Source: DASRHT01 sp035293765 (GTDB lineage: Bacteria > Chloroflexota > Ktedonobacteria > Ktedonobacterales > Ktedonobacteraceae). Taken from it: a stretch of 64,000 nt of DNA. The notes beneath the pieces were generated by a model. That model was not told the origin of the DNA. It was given only the letters and a program-made list of their open reading frames with translations, and did not search any database. The stretch's first letter is position 1, and every line of letters begins with the position of its first letter. The stretch spans positions 1 to 64,000 of the forward strand of contig DATGMF010000074.1 of the NCBI GenBank assembly GCA_035293765.1, given 5' to 3'. Below are positions 25,279 through 33,866 of the stretch, piece by piece. Made by a program: the position numbers and the translations under genes.

Positions 25279-26115
25279 TCAATAGAAATCTTCCTCTTTA
25301 ATTGCATAGTACGTTATCTCCTCCTTTGCTCTTTTTTGAAAAGGAGCGAAGGTAATCGCTATCCCGAGCCAGGCGATGGTGGCAAAGAACAGGATGCCTG
25401 TGATGGTAGCGATAGCAGGAAGAAGAAGAGCGCATAGCTGACCGATCAGATTGAGACCCGCCGCTGCAATGAGGGCAAAACTGGTGGTATGAGGGAAAGA
25501 TGGCATACGCAAGAGCGAGAATCCCAATAGTAAACAACCAATCGTGAGCAGGCCACCGGAGAAGAAGAAATGTCCCCATTGACTGATGCCGGCAAACGAG
25601 GGTAGATGAAGCTTATCCAGCAGTTGATTGATGATATTGAGGCCGTTAATGTTGGGGATGTGTACCGAAGGTATGGCAGAACTGCTTGTTTGTCCTCCCA
25701 GCATATGTAAAATATTGTTTTTCAAGGTATTCAAACTTGATGTCAATGTGTCGGCAGCATTCTGCACCACTCCTGTTGCATTACTTGCTTGCGTAATAAT
25801 CCCGGCCAGCCCCAATAACAGTGGGAGGATAATCACATTGATGGCAATAATACCCACCACCGTCAGCGATCCACAGAGAGAGATCAGACCAGAGCTGATA
25901 ACCCCTAAAAAGCTCATTTCCTCCGACAACTGAGCGTATGTAGTAATACCGTTAGTTAAGAGCAGGACGCCAATGACAACGAGGCTCATCGAAAGGAACC
26001 AACCGCCGGTAGTGGGATCGTTCTGCCAGAGATTAAGGATTTCACCCAGAGTAGCAACCAGCCCTCCAATAATGAGCACGGTTGTCCCGATACGTAATTT
26101 CAGTTGCAAATACAT
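25279..26115 (-). CDS. Multi-pass membrane protein of the FHA/ABC operon
   Basis: 278 residues from the ATG at 26115, with AAGGAG seven nt upstream, 11 nt after the stop of the transporter gene. About seven hydrophobic segments are seen, three or four in the first 100 residues and the remainder after a ~70-residue extracytoplasmic-looking loop (SNATGVVQNAADTLTSSLNTL, helix-prone) and a short soluble stretch. The C-terminus is charged. No family was recognised. Tight coupling to the FHA-ABC transporter suggests that it is an accessory subunit. Confidence 0.65.
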   Translation of the reverse strand: MYLQLKLRIGTTVLIIGGLVATLGEILNLWQNDPTTGGWFLSMSLVVIGVLLLTNGITTYAQLSEEMSFLGVISSGLISLCGSLTVVGIIAINVIILPLLLGLAGIITQASNATGVVQNAADTLTSSLNTLKNNILHMLGGQTSSSAIPSVHIPNINGLNIINQLLDKLHLPSFAGISQWGHFFFSGGLLTIGCLLLGFSLLRMPSFPHTTSFALIAAAGLNLIGQLCALLLPAIATITGILFFATIAWLGIAITFAPFQKRAKEEITYYAIKEEDFY

Positions 26116-26126
26116 CAGCAGGCTCC

Positions 26127-29075
26127 TTACCTGTACGCGTCTTTTCTTTTCAAGCAAAATGCGATAGCGATGCCTAAGACAACGATCATGCAGCCCAATA
26201 CCAGCCATGTAAGCCAGAGATAAGCGGTGGCATCCGTCTGGGTGTAGGTCGAGAAAAGCGTGCTGTGATAGGTATCAATATTGCCGAACAGTTGATCGCC
26301 GTTAAGTTTATCGCTGTGCAGACCAGCCGAGGAACCAAGCGCCGCCAGCGTCCAGCGTATGGGGACGAGGGCAGCAGGAATTTGCAAGAGCCATGCATTG
26401 AGAGGAAATAGCGTACCAGAAAAAATGATCTGCGGTAGCAACAGCAATGGTACTGCGCTCATAGCGCGGTCATTGTTAGACACCAGTGCGGAAACCAGCA
26501 GGCCCAACATCAGCCCGGCAAGGGATGTCAGGGCGATAGTGATATAGATCTCCCAGAAAGGCGCGAGCAATACACTGTGACTGAATGGATCAAAGATGCT
26601 GACCAACCACACGAGGATGAGGCTTTGCAGCAAGCATAATAAGCCTAACACGAGAATTTTCGAAAACATGTACGGCAGGATACCCAGATTGACCGCTCGT
26701 TCTCTGCGGTAAATGTGAGCCTCCTTGACGAACTCACGAGCGGAGTTGATACAACCAAACATAATGGCAGCAAAGGCCATGATGAAGAGAATGGTTGAGG
26801 CATAGCCTGTCCCTGGAAGAATAAAATCTTGCAGGGCCTTGTTCACTCCCCCTTTTTTGCTGGCATAGGCCCTCCCTCGTGGTGTGTTCGAGAGGAAATC
26901 TTTAACATGCTGGCAGCTCTTCGAGACGATTGGATTAATGGGCGAAGGCGGATCGGGGTAGCCAGCCGGGCTGATGATCGCGGCAGTCGTGGGACATTGC
27001 AAAACCTTGTTAGGATTGAAGCCGTCGCGACCGACGGAGTAGATAAAGCCCAACAAAAGGAGGCCAATCAGTGGCGCCTGCAAGAGCAGAATTGCCAGAT
27101 TGAAGGGATCATTTTTGAGCAACTCAAGGTAACGCAGCGAAAGTATCAATAGCTGTTTCCAATAGCTACCCTGTTTCGGCAATTTTTTCGCAGGTTTGGA
27201 TGAACTGCTGCCTGGAGCGAGTGGCAACTTGAGCCGGTTCTTAACGTATTTCTGGTACTCGGCGGATTGCTTAAATTTTTCTTCTGCTTGTTGTGGCTCG
27301 TCAGGGGGTTCTAAAGACCGATAGATTTCGGCAAAATCGGCCTTGCCGAAATAGGCAGGCGCGTCCTGCGGGGGACCAAAATAGGCCATGCGACCGTCTC
27401 GACATAAAAAGCAGACGTGGTCGCAGTTATTGATATTATTGGTCGCGTGGGTGACGAGAACGATGGTTTTCTCTTGATCCGCCAGATCTCTCAGCAGCTC
27501 CATCATATGCTTATCGAGGCCGGGATCAAGTCCTGATGTTGGTTCGTCGAGGAAGAAAATGCTTGGCTGTGCTAATAATTCCAGGGCAATCGAGACGCGC
27601 TTTCTCTGGCCGCCAGAGAGTTGCTTGACTAAAAGATGGCGTTTTTCCTCAAGCTCTACGTCCTTCAGCACTGCTTCAATGCGTGGCTGGACCTGATCAT
27701 CGGGTAAACGCAGCCTGGCTACATAGTAGAGCGCGCGCTCAACGCTCAAGTCTAGATGGACGATGTCTTCCTGTGGTACATAGCCAAGCTGGGTGCGGAA
27801 AGCGGCAATGGAGCTATAATAATCTTGCCCATTATAGTAAACTTTCCCTCCCTGGGCCGGTCGTAGCCCGTTAAGCGCATCCATGAGCGTTGACTTGCCT
27901 GCACCTGAGCCGCCGACGAGAGCGATAAATTTACCCGGTTCTATTGCCAGAGAGATACCGCTCAGCAGAATCTTGCCCTTCACTCCGCGTTTTTCTAGAT
28001 TATATGCGTCTATGCGAATGCTGTTGCGCTCATCATATTCTGTCAGTTCGGTGTTGGCGTAGACGAGCCGGTATGGACCAATGCGTATCTCATCGCCAAA
28101 TTTCAGCGGATAATTTTTGGCTTGACTACCATTGACATACACATTCCCAAGACCGCTCTCATCGATGATGTGATGCCTGCCGCGCCGATCCATGACGACG
28201 CGCGCGTGATGCCTGGCGATAGAGGGATGAGCAAGCAGAATATGACTTCCTGGTTGTCGCCCGATGATCAGCTCTCGCTGGTTACCATCCAGCAAAATAG
28301 TAGCAGTTGCCTGCACAGTATTGGATTGGTTTTGTTGCGTAGCATTGCTGCCATCGTCATAGGTAAGCGTGACGCGCGTGCCGTATTCATTTTTGATCGA
28401 GAATGTATCTCCCTGTGACAGGATATGTTCAAACTGCTCTGTACCTTCAATGCGGGTGCCCTGATACCAGAGTCCATAAGTGGTACTGCCAACATGTGGA
28501 TGAGGATGTACAAGCTTGAGCTGAGCATTCTCACGGATGATCTGAAGATGAAGCGGATCAACAAACGATTGATCGATAACAATGTCGTTTGCCGGATTGC
28601 TACCAATGTTGATGGCCTGCATGGATGTGGGAAGAGTATACTTTGCGCGTATCTGGCTGATATTGCTGGTCACCTCCAGCAGCGGCTCAGTGGAAGGCGT
28701 GGAGGGGCCTTGTAAATAGTTATATCTGCCGCCGTTCTTCTCAAACGGATTTTCAAACAGAAACCCGGCCACGACCGGCCCAAAATCGATGGTGTCGCCA
28801 TCATGCAGCGTCGCCCGCTCGACGACTATCTGGTTGTTGACCTTCACAATCAGGTCCTGGCTACGTTTCTCGATTCTCCAGGTACCATTGTCCTCAATAA
28901 TACGAGCAAATTCGGGCGCGGAGGATATCCCCTGAACGATGATGTCTTTTGATAGCTCATGTCCGATAGTTGTGATTGGCTTGTGTATATGGTACGTTGT
29001 GCCTTTTTTCGTTCCATCTATAAATTTGACACTCACCACCTGTATCGGTAAGGGAGGAGGGGTGCTGGTGCTCAT
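26127..29075 (-). CDS. ABCG-like transporter with three N-terminal FHA-type domains
   Basis: 982 residues, first gene of the leftward operon. Three forkhead-associated-type domains are arranged in tandem at about residues 10-110, 150-240 and 265-345; the third is the most canonical (IGRQPGSH, SIARHHARV, NG near 315). An ABC ATPase follows, with Walker A GGSGAGKST at 388-396, signature LSGGQRKR, Walker B FFLDEPTSGLD and a switch His in LVTHA. The C-terminal third has six to seven membrane segments of the ABC-2 permease type. The order ATPase then permease in one chain is that of ABCG half-transporters. FHA domains bind phosphothreonine, so phosphorylation or partner docking may control it. No Ser/Thr kinase is seen in the window. 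Confidence 0.9.
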   Translation of the reverse strand: MSTSTPPPLPIQVVSVKFIDGTKKGTTYHIHKPITTIGHELSKDIIVQGISSAPEFARIIEDNGTWRIEKRSQDLIVKVNNQIVVERATLHDGDTIDFGPVVAGFLFENPFEKNGGRYNYLQGPSTPSTEPLLEVTSNISQIRAKYTLPTSMQAINIGSNPANDIVIDQSFVDPLHLQIIRENAQLKLVHPHPHVGSTTYGLWYQGTRIEGTEQFEHILSQGDTFSIKNEYGTRVTLTYDDGSNATQQNQSNTVQATATILLDGNQRELIIGRQPGSHILLAHPSIARHHARVVMDRRGRHHIIDESGLGNVYVNGSQAKNYPLKFGDEIRIGPYRLVYANTELTEYDERNSIRIDAYNLEKRGVKGKILLSGISLAIEPGKFIALVGGSGAGKSTLMDALNGLRPAQGGKVYYNGQDYYSSIAAFRTQLGYVPQEDIVHLDLSVERALYYVARLRLPDDQVQPRIEAVLKDVELEEKRHLLVKQLSGGQRKRVSIALELLAQPSIFFLDEPTSGLDPGLDKHMMELLRDLADQEKTIVLVTHATNNINNCDHVCFLCRDGRMAYFGPPQDAPAYFGKADFAEIYRSLEPPDEPQQAEEKFKQSAEYQKYVKNRLKLPLAPGSSSSKPAKKLPKQGSYWKQLLILSLRYLELLKNDPFNLAILLLQAPLIGLLLLGFIYSVGRDGFNPNKVLQCPTTAAIISPAGYPDPPSPINPIVSKSCQHVKDFLSNTPRGRAYASKKGGVNKALQDFILPGTGYASTILFIMAFAAIMFGCINSAREFVKEAHIYRRERAVNLGILPYMFSKILVLGLLCLLQSLILVWLVSIFDPFSHSVLLAPFWEIYITIALTSLAGLMLGLLVSALVSNNDRAMSAVPLLLLPQIIFSGTLFPLNAWLLQIPAALVPIRWTLAALGSSAGLHSDKLNGDQLFGNIDTYHSTLFSTYTQTDATAYLWLTWLVLGCMIVVLGIAIAFCLKRKDAYR

Positions 29076-29415
29076 ACGCGTGTGGTCAGCTCCTGTTCAC
29101 TGCTATCAATCCGCACTACATGTATCAAAAATGTCATATACAACTATAACATATGAATTTACAGATAGAAATAGGAATTTTGGGAAAAATCGCAAATTTT
29201 CCTATTTCACAATTTACATTGCTTGCACTTTGATAATAAGTATGTTAATCTGTTCCTATCAATCTTCATAATAGCGATTACTTAACTACAAGACGAATAT
29301 CCTGTTAGATTGTAAAAAAACATCATTTTTCTCTTTTTTTTATAAGAGGCGGTCTGCTTCGTCTGTTAAGTGATTGCTATTCTGGCTAGTAAAGTAGAGT
29401 AAGGAAGCGTGCTTT
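29076..29415. promoter_or_regulatory. Divergent control region of the two operons, with dyad
   Basis: A 340-nt AT-rich gap separates the leftward operon (start 29075) from the rightward one (start 29416). It contains an inverted repeat with arms AATAGGAA at 29170-29177 and TTCCTATT at 29199-29206, flanked inward by T/A tracts, which could be an operator. For the + strand a -35-like TTGCTT and a -10-like TATGTT lie near 29220-29247 with a 16-nt spacer. No convincing minus-strand promoter was identified by eye. No gene is seen in the gap. Confidence 0.4.
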
Positions 29416-31239
29416 ATGAAGAGGGAGATGTATAAACCTGAGACCCGTTATATTCAGTTTATATCACTACTGCTGTTCGTTTTTCTGTATAGTCTTGCTC
29501 TGCCTCATCCTGTAGCAGCGCGTACAATATCGACAGGCTTTGATGTATCTTCACCGGCTGAGTGTCGTCAACCGGCAGATGTCAACGACAAATCGCTGCT
29601 CGTCGTGCTGCTTGATCGTTCTGGCAGCCTGACCTTGCAACCGTCGCCAACCGATCCGAACCTCTATAGCACTTCGGTCACCAAAGCTCTTACCGATTTA
29701 TGGCCTGGCGACATGGCGGTGATCCCTTTTAGTGGTGATACGACCAATTTGCCAATCCTCGGTCCGGCCACGCTTTCAAATCCCGTCCAGCGGGCCGACC
29801 TTAAGGGTAAAATAGAGAGCTTTCCTATTGGAGGGGATACCCCTCTGGAACCGGCGATGCAGGAGGCTCTTGACCTGCTGCACCAGCAAGGGACTCCTGC
29901 TGGTTCGCGCGTCGTTATCATTACAGATGGCAATCCAACGGGAATTGGTAACAACGATGGACCACATCAGGAGAATACGATCCGCGGATCGCTCATCCCA
30001 CAGTATTGCCGGGAAGGGATTCCTATCAGCGCCTTTGGTCTGACTATCGACCCTAAGACGTCTGATGGGCAAGACGCCACGCGTCTGCTCACTGATATCG
30101 CGAGTGGGACGGGGGCAACCTATACCAATGTCACAAGTCCTGAGCAGCTTGGCCTACAGGTAACTAGCTTGTATGCCGCGTGGCGGCATCTGAACTTCCG
30201 GCAAATCAGTGGTCAGGGCAGCAATTTTGCCGTCTCCATTGATCGCTTTGCTCAGCAGGTAGATTTTGTCTCGTTTCGTTCCGCAGAAAACTATCAGATC
30301 ACCCTGATCAACCCTGATAATCAGCCAGTTACAACCGGCGTCCAGAAATCTACAGATAGACACTATGAGATTGATAATCTGCTCGTTGTCACGCCTGGCA
30401 CCTACACCATCAATACTGGTGGCGATCCTAATGCACAGGTCTATGTGCTGATCAGTTCGCCGCTTCAGGTGCAGCTAGTCGCGCCGCAAGAGAATACGCC
30501 GATCTACGCGAACCAACCAGTCCATATTGAAGCTGCGTTCGTCAATGGAGCAGCGCAAATTACCCCAACGGCCAGTGATGGTGCGCAAATTGTCGCAAGA
30601 GTCACCTTGTTAGTGAATGGGAGGCCGGTTGGTCCTGCTAACGATATTGTATTGACCCAGCAAAATGGCCCTATCTTCAGTGGACAAACTCAGGTCTACA
30701 AGCAACCTGGAGAGTTGCAAATCGAACTGACTGGCATATATAACAACATCCAGCGAAAAAGCATCGTTACCCTACGCCTGCGTCAGCCCGTGCCGGAGCC
30801 GCCTCCTCCGTCGCCGCCACCGCTCTGGCTGTTCATACTGCTCGGGGGGCTTGTTCTCTGCATCCTGGCAGCCCTGATCTGGTGGCTGCGTCCCACGCGG
30901 CCTAAAGACTTCAGAGGCTGGCTGTGTAGCGTAGAAGGCGAGCCGAGACAGGTTGACCTGAACAAAGTCCGCAAAGCTGTGATTCGTTCTGACAAACTGG
31001 CGTTGATGGGGGATCTTAATTTTGGTACAGCCATCTTTGAGCTTCAGTTTCAAAAGAACAAGCAACCCGTGATCAAAGTGGCAAATGGCAATACAACCAA
31101 GATCTTCGTCGGGCCGCCTGACGCGCAGACCCTGATGAAGGACCAGCGGGAATTGAATGTGGGCGATTATATCACTCCTGAGGATGGAGAAACGGTTGCT
31201 TATACAGGCAGTCCGCAATCGATACAAGACTTTTTTTAA
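29416..31239 (+). CDS. Membrane-anchored von Willebrand factor A-domain protein
   Basis: 607 residues. A hydrophobic segment (about 12-34) with cleavage near AVAA or VAAR acts as signal or anchor. A vWA domain covers ~58-260 with an intact metal-ion-dependent adhesion site: DRSGS (Asp67, Ser69, Ser71), Thr142 in GGDTPLEPAM, and Asp171 in IITDGNPTG. Beta-rich Ig-like sections follow, then a proline-rich hinge (EPPPPSPPP) and one transmembrane helix at about 462-490. A ~110-residue cytoplasmic tail (RGWLCSVEGEPRQVDL to the end) is beta-rich and might be FHA-like. The vWA domain would sit outside and could bind a protein ligand, transmitting to the tubulin-like protein encoded next, 41 nt downstream. 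The RBS is AAGGAAG. Confidence 0.85.
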   Translation: MKREMYKPETRYIQFISLLLFVFLYSLALPHPVAARTISTGFDVSSPAECRQPADVNDKSLLVVLLDRSGSLTLQPSPTDPNLYSTSVTKALTDLWPGDMAVIPFSGDTTNLPILGPATLSNPVQRADLKGKIESFPIGGDTPLEPAMQEALDLLHQQGTPAGSRVVIITDGNPTGIGNNDGPHQENTIRGSLIPQYCREGIPISAFGLTIDPKTSDGQDATRLLTDIASGTGATYTNVTSPEQLGLQVTSLYAAWRHLNFRQISGQGSNFAVSIDRFAQQVDFVSFRSAENYQITLINPDNQPVTTGVQKSTDRHYEIDNLLVVTPGTYTINTGGDPNAQVYVLISSPLQVQLVAPQENTPIYANQPVHIEAAFVNGAAQITPTASDGAQIVARVTLLVNGRPVGPANDIVLTQQNGPIFSGQTQVYKQPGELQIELTGIYNNIQRKSIVTLRLRQPVPEPPPPSPPPLWLFILLGGLVLCILAALIWWLRPTRPKDFRGWLCSVEGEPRQVDLNKVRKAVIRSDKLALMGDLNFGTAIFELQFQKNKQPVIKVANGNTTKIFVGPPDAQTLMKDQRELNVGDYITPEDGETVAYTGSPQSIQDFF

Positions 31240-31280
31240 GACAGTGGCTTGCATTTAACGGTTTAAGGAGAGATTGAAAT

Positions 31281-33800
31281 ATGGCTCGCAAGGTGCTCGT
31301 GATAACCGCCGGGACTATAGCCGCCGGTGTTGGGGTGGAATTTCTCAAACAGATTAAAAATCACAAGGCCAGTGACCTTCAGGCGCTTGTGCGCTATCTG
31401 GATACTGCCCACCTTCCCACACGCTATCCTAATGATATTCATGATGGTGAGTGGGCACAGATGACCATTGATCCGCATTTTATCGATGCTATCAGTCGCA
31501 ATAGAGATCGCTACCCGGAACTGAAAGCCTTGCTTTATAGTGACCTGTTACCGACTATCCAGGGGTCTGGCGGTGGTAGTATCCGCTATAATGGGGCGGG
31601 CGCGATAGAGGTAAACCATGAGAGGATAAAAAAATGGTTGAGAGCAGCCATTACCCAGTTGATCTCAACCGATGAAGGTCAGATCAATCTCTCGATTGCC
31701 GTGGTTGTCAGCGCGGTCGGAGCTACCGGCGGCGGCTCACTTGAGCGGCTGATCAATATCATCATAGAGACTGCTCAGGACGCCAATTTACCTGAACCCC
31801 TCCATTGCGACGTTTTCATCCTGCAACCAGGAGCGAAAGAGGTCACCGATCTTAATCTGGCTAATACCCTCGCTCTTTATGCTGAGATGGCGGCAACCCG
31901 GCTCTTACAACAAAATGCGGGCATGAGGAATAATCGAGGGCGCGTCATTACGGTGGGCTGGGGCAGTCAAAGCCATATGGCTTCCATCGAACAACTCAAA
32001 GAGGCGACGGCAACCCTGATGCGGGTGACTCATGATCCCAGCACGGATATCGCCGCCGAATTTGAGGAACGCGCGGTCGATAACCACGCCCTGCTCCAAT
32101 TGGACAGCCAGACAGGATTACCATCCTTCCTGTCCTCGGCCACCGTGGTCACGATTAGCTTAGGCGATTTAGAAGAGAAAATCATCCAGCGTGATGCGGC
32201 CCGCTTGATCGACTATCTGGTCTTCGGCGGCATCGCCACGGAGACGATGGGCGGCGAATATATGGCGACCACCACTGTGGACCGCCAAGCCAATATCCTG
32301 CTCAGCGTCCTTTCAAACTTTCTGGGAGGTGAGAGTCCAGAAAAGCGCCATCTGTCGCTTCTCAGACGGCTCGGGGAAGCTATCAACACGCGAAGCGTGC
32401 AACTGACAGCCGCGCAGATGGCAGCGCAAAGCCCGAATGTGAAAGAACAGGCCAACAGGCTCGGCAGTATATGGCAGGCGGACAAAAGAGAGCTTGCAAC
32501 GTCAGGGCGCGAGAAAGTAGAGAAAAAAGGGGCGGAATTAGCAAGCGGCGCCATCAAGGAGATGTTACAGACGCGCCGGGACCAGATGGGAACGGGCCTC
32601 TCGCTCAAAAAGCTGCGCGATGACTATCTCGAATTACGTAACTTGCTCGGCACTCTGCTGAAAGTGGCGCAAGATGCCGAGCAGGCCGACCCCAGCCGCG
32701 CAAATGTCCCTGATGACGGGGTGCGCCGGAGCATCGAGGCATTGGAGAGAGCCAATCGTTTTAACAGGCAGTCGCTTTTAGAGCAGGCCATCGGAGCAGT
32801 ACAAAACAACGTCATCAACGAGCGACAGCGCGAAATTTTGCCGATTGCGACGCAAGTGCTCAAAGAGTTAGAGCGCCACGTCGCCGAGTCCTTCCGTAAT
32901 CTCGACCTGGTCCTGCAAAAGTTGAATAGACAGCGCAAAACCAATCTGGTCTGGGCTGCGGCTGATAAACCCTTGCGCGTTGAAATCAATCATCCGTTGC
33001 ATTTACCTGTGCTGGCCGACGATGAGCAGATCAGGAGCTACGCCAATCAAGTGAGCATCTTTGAAGCCGGATCGCGAGCAAAAACCACGACCGTTGGCCG
33101 CCTGATGACAGGGGAAGAAGCAGCTATCGATCCTCTGGCAGAATTCCGTAAATGGATGGCAGACGCTAATCTGCTGGACGCGCTCTTTAAAGGCAATGTT
33201 GATTCACTGTTAAATGTCGCGTTGACGTTTGCCAGAGAATACGTCCACAAGGAGGTTGAGAAACACTCCGTCATCGAAGTGATTTTCCAGACGGATGAGG
33301 CGATCTTGCTTGAACGCCTCAAGGAGGCCGCTAGAAGAGCGCATGCATCGGTGAGTTTTAGCGATCAGTTTGCTCCCGACAACCGCCAGGCCCGCCTGGT
33401 CAGCGCGTATTACGACAAAGATGAAGAGCGGGCTGCGCTCCTGGCGGCGATTAATGAAGCGTTTGGGCAAGGGAATTGTCAACTTGTCAAATCCAGAGAC
33501 AGGACAGAGATCGTCGTCTTCTATTATGTGGATGGTTTACCCCTGTCCGCCATCAATGATCTTTCCGGTCGTTGCCTGGACGCGTTTTTGAAACGCCGTC
33601 AGGACTGGTATCAGCAACAAAAACAGTCCCCCAATGGCAAGGTCCAGCCCGGCTATAACCACTATATAGGGGTTCCCGTCTATAGCGGCCAGGATGCGGA
33701 GAAGCGCGTGCTTGATACCGGCGTTATCAAGCGGCTTTATCAGGTCAAGCGGCTCCATGTAAAAGATTACCCGGACGAAGATATTCCCGAATTACAGTAG
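31281..33800 (+). CDS. Tubulin-like GTPase-fold protein
   Basis: 839 residues, much longer than FtsZ (~380). The N-terminal ~430 residues show the tubulin/FtsZ plan: a first strand and glycine loop (VLVITAGTIAAGVGVEFL), the tubulin signature loop GATGGGS at 147-153 followed by a helix, and a nucleotide-contact region QPGAKEVTDLNLANTLALY. This matches proteins annotated 'tubulin-like' (Tub_2) in bacteria. A long, largely helical and charged C-terminal half follows (about 390-600 looks coiled), ending in a compact mixed domain. Polymer formation and GTP binding are inferred from the fold only. RBS AAGGAGAG. The gene is second in an operon with the vWA protein and two large paralogs, a combination suggesting a filament linked to a membrane receptor. 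Confidence 0.75.
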   Translation: MARKVLVITAGTIAAGVGVEFLKQIKNHKASDLQALVRYLDTAHLPTRYPNDIHDGEWAQMTIDPHFIDAISRNRDRYPELKALLYSDLLPTIQGSGGGSIRYNGAGAIEVNHERIKKWLRAAITQLISTDEGQINLSIAVVVSAVGATGGGSLERLINIIIETAQDANLPEPLHCDVFILQPGAKEVTDLNLANTLALYAEMAATRLLQQNAGMRNNRGRVITVGWGSQSHMASIEQLKEATATLMRVTHDPSTDIAAEFEERAVDNHALLQLDSQTGLPSFLSSATVVTISLGDLEEKIIQRDAARLIDYLVFGGIATETMGGEYMATTTVDRQANILLSVLSNFLGGESPEKRHLSLLRRLGEAINTRSVQLTAAQMAAQSPNVKEQANRLGSIWQADKRELATSGREKVEKKGAELASGAIKEMLQTRRDQMGTGLSLKKLRDDYLELRNLLGTLLKVAQDAEQADPSRANVPDDGVRRSIEALERANRFNRQSLLEQAIGAVQNNVINERQREILPIATQVLKELERHVAESFRNLDLVLQKLNRQRKTNLVWAAADKPLRVEINHPLHLPVLADDEQIRSYANQVSIFEAGSRAKTTTVGRLMTGEEAAIDPLAEFRKWMADANLLDALFKGNVDSLLNVALTFAREYVHKEVEKHSVIEVIFQTDEAILLERLKEAARRAHASVSFSDQFAPDNRQARLVSAYYDKDEERAALLAAINEAFGQGNCQLVKSRDRTEIVVFYYVDGLPLSAINDLSGRCLDAFLKRRQDWYQQQKQSPNGKVQPGYNHYIGVPVYSGQDAEKRVLDTGVIKRLYQVKRLHVKDYPDEDIPELQ

Positions 33801-33866
33801 AAAAGCGGGAGGCGAAAACAGTGAAGCAGTGGTTCATGGAAAATTAGTGGTAAAGGAAGAAGAAGA

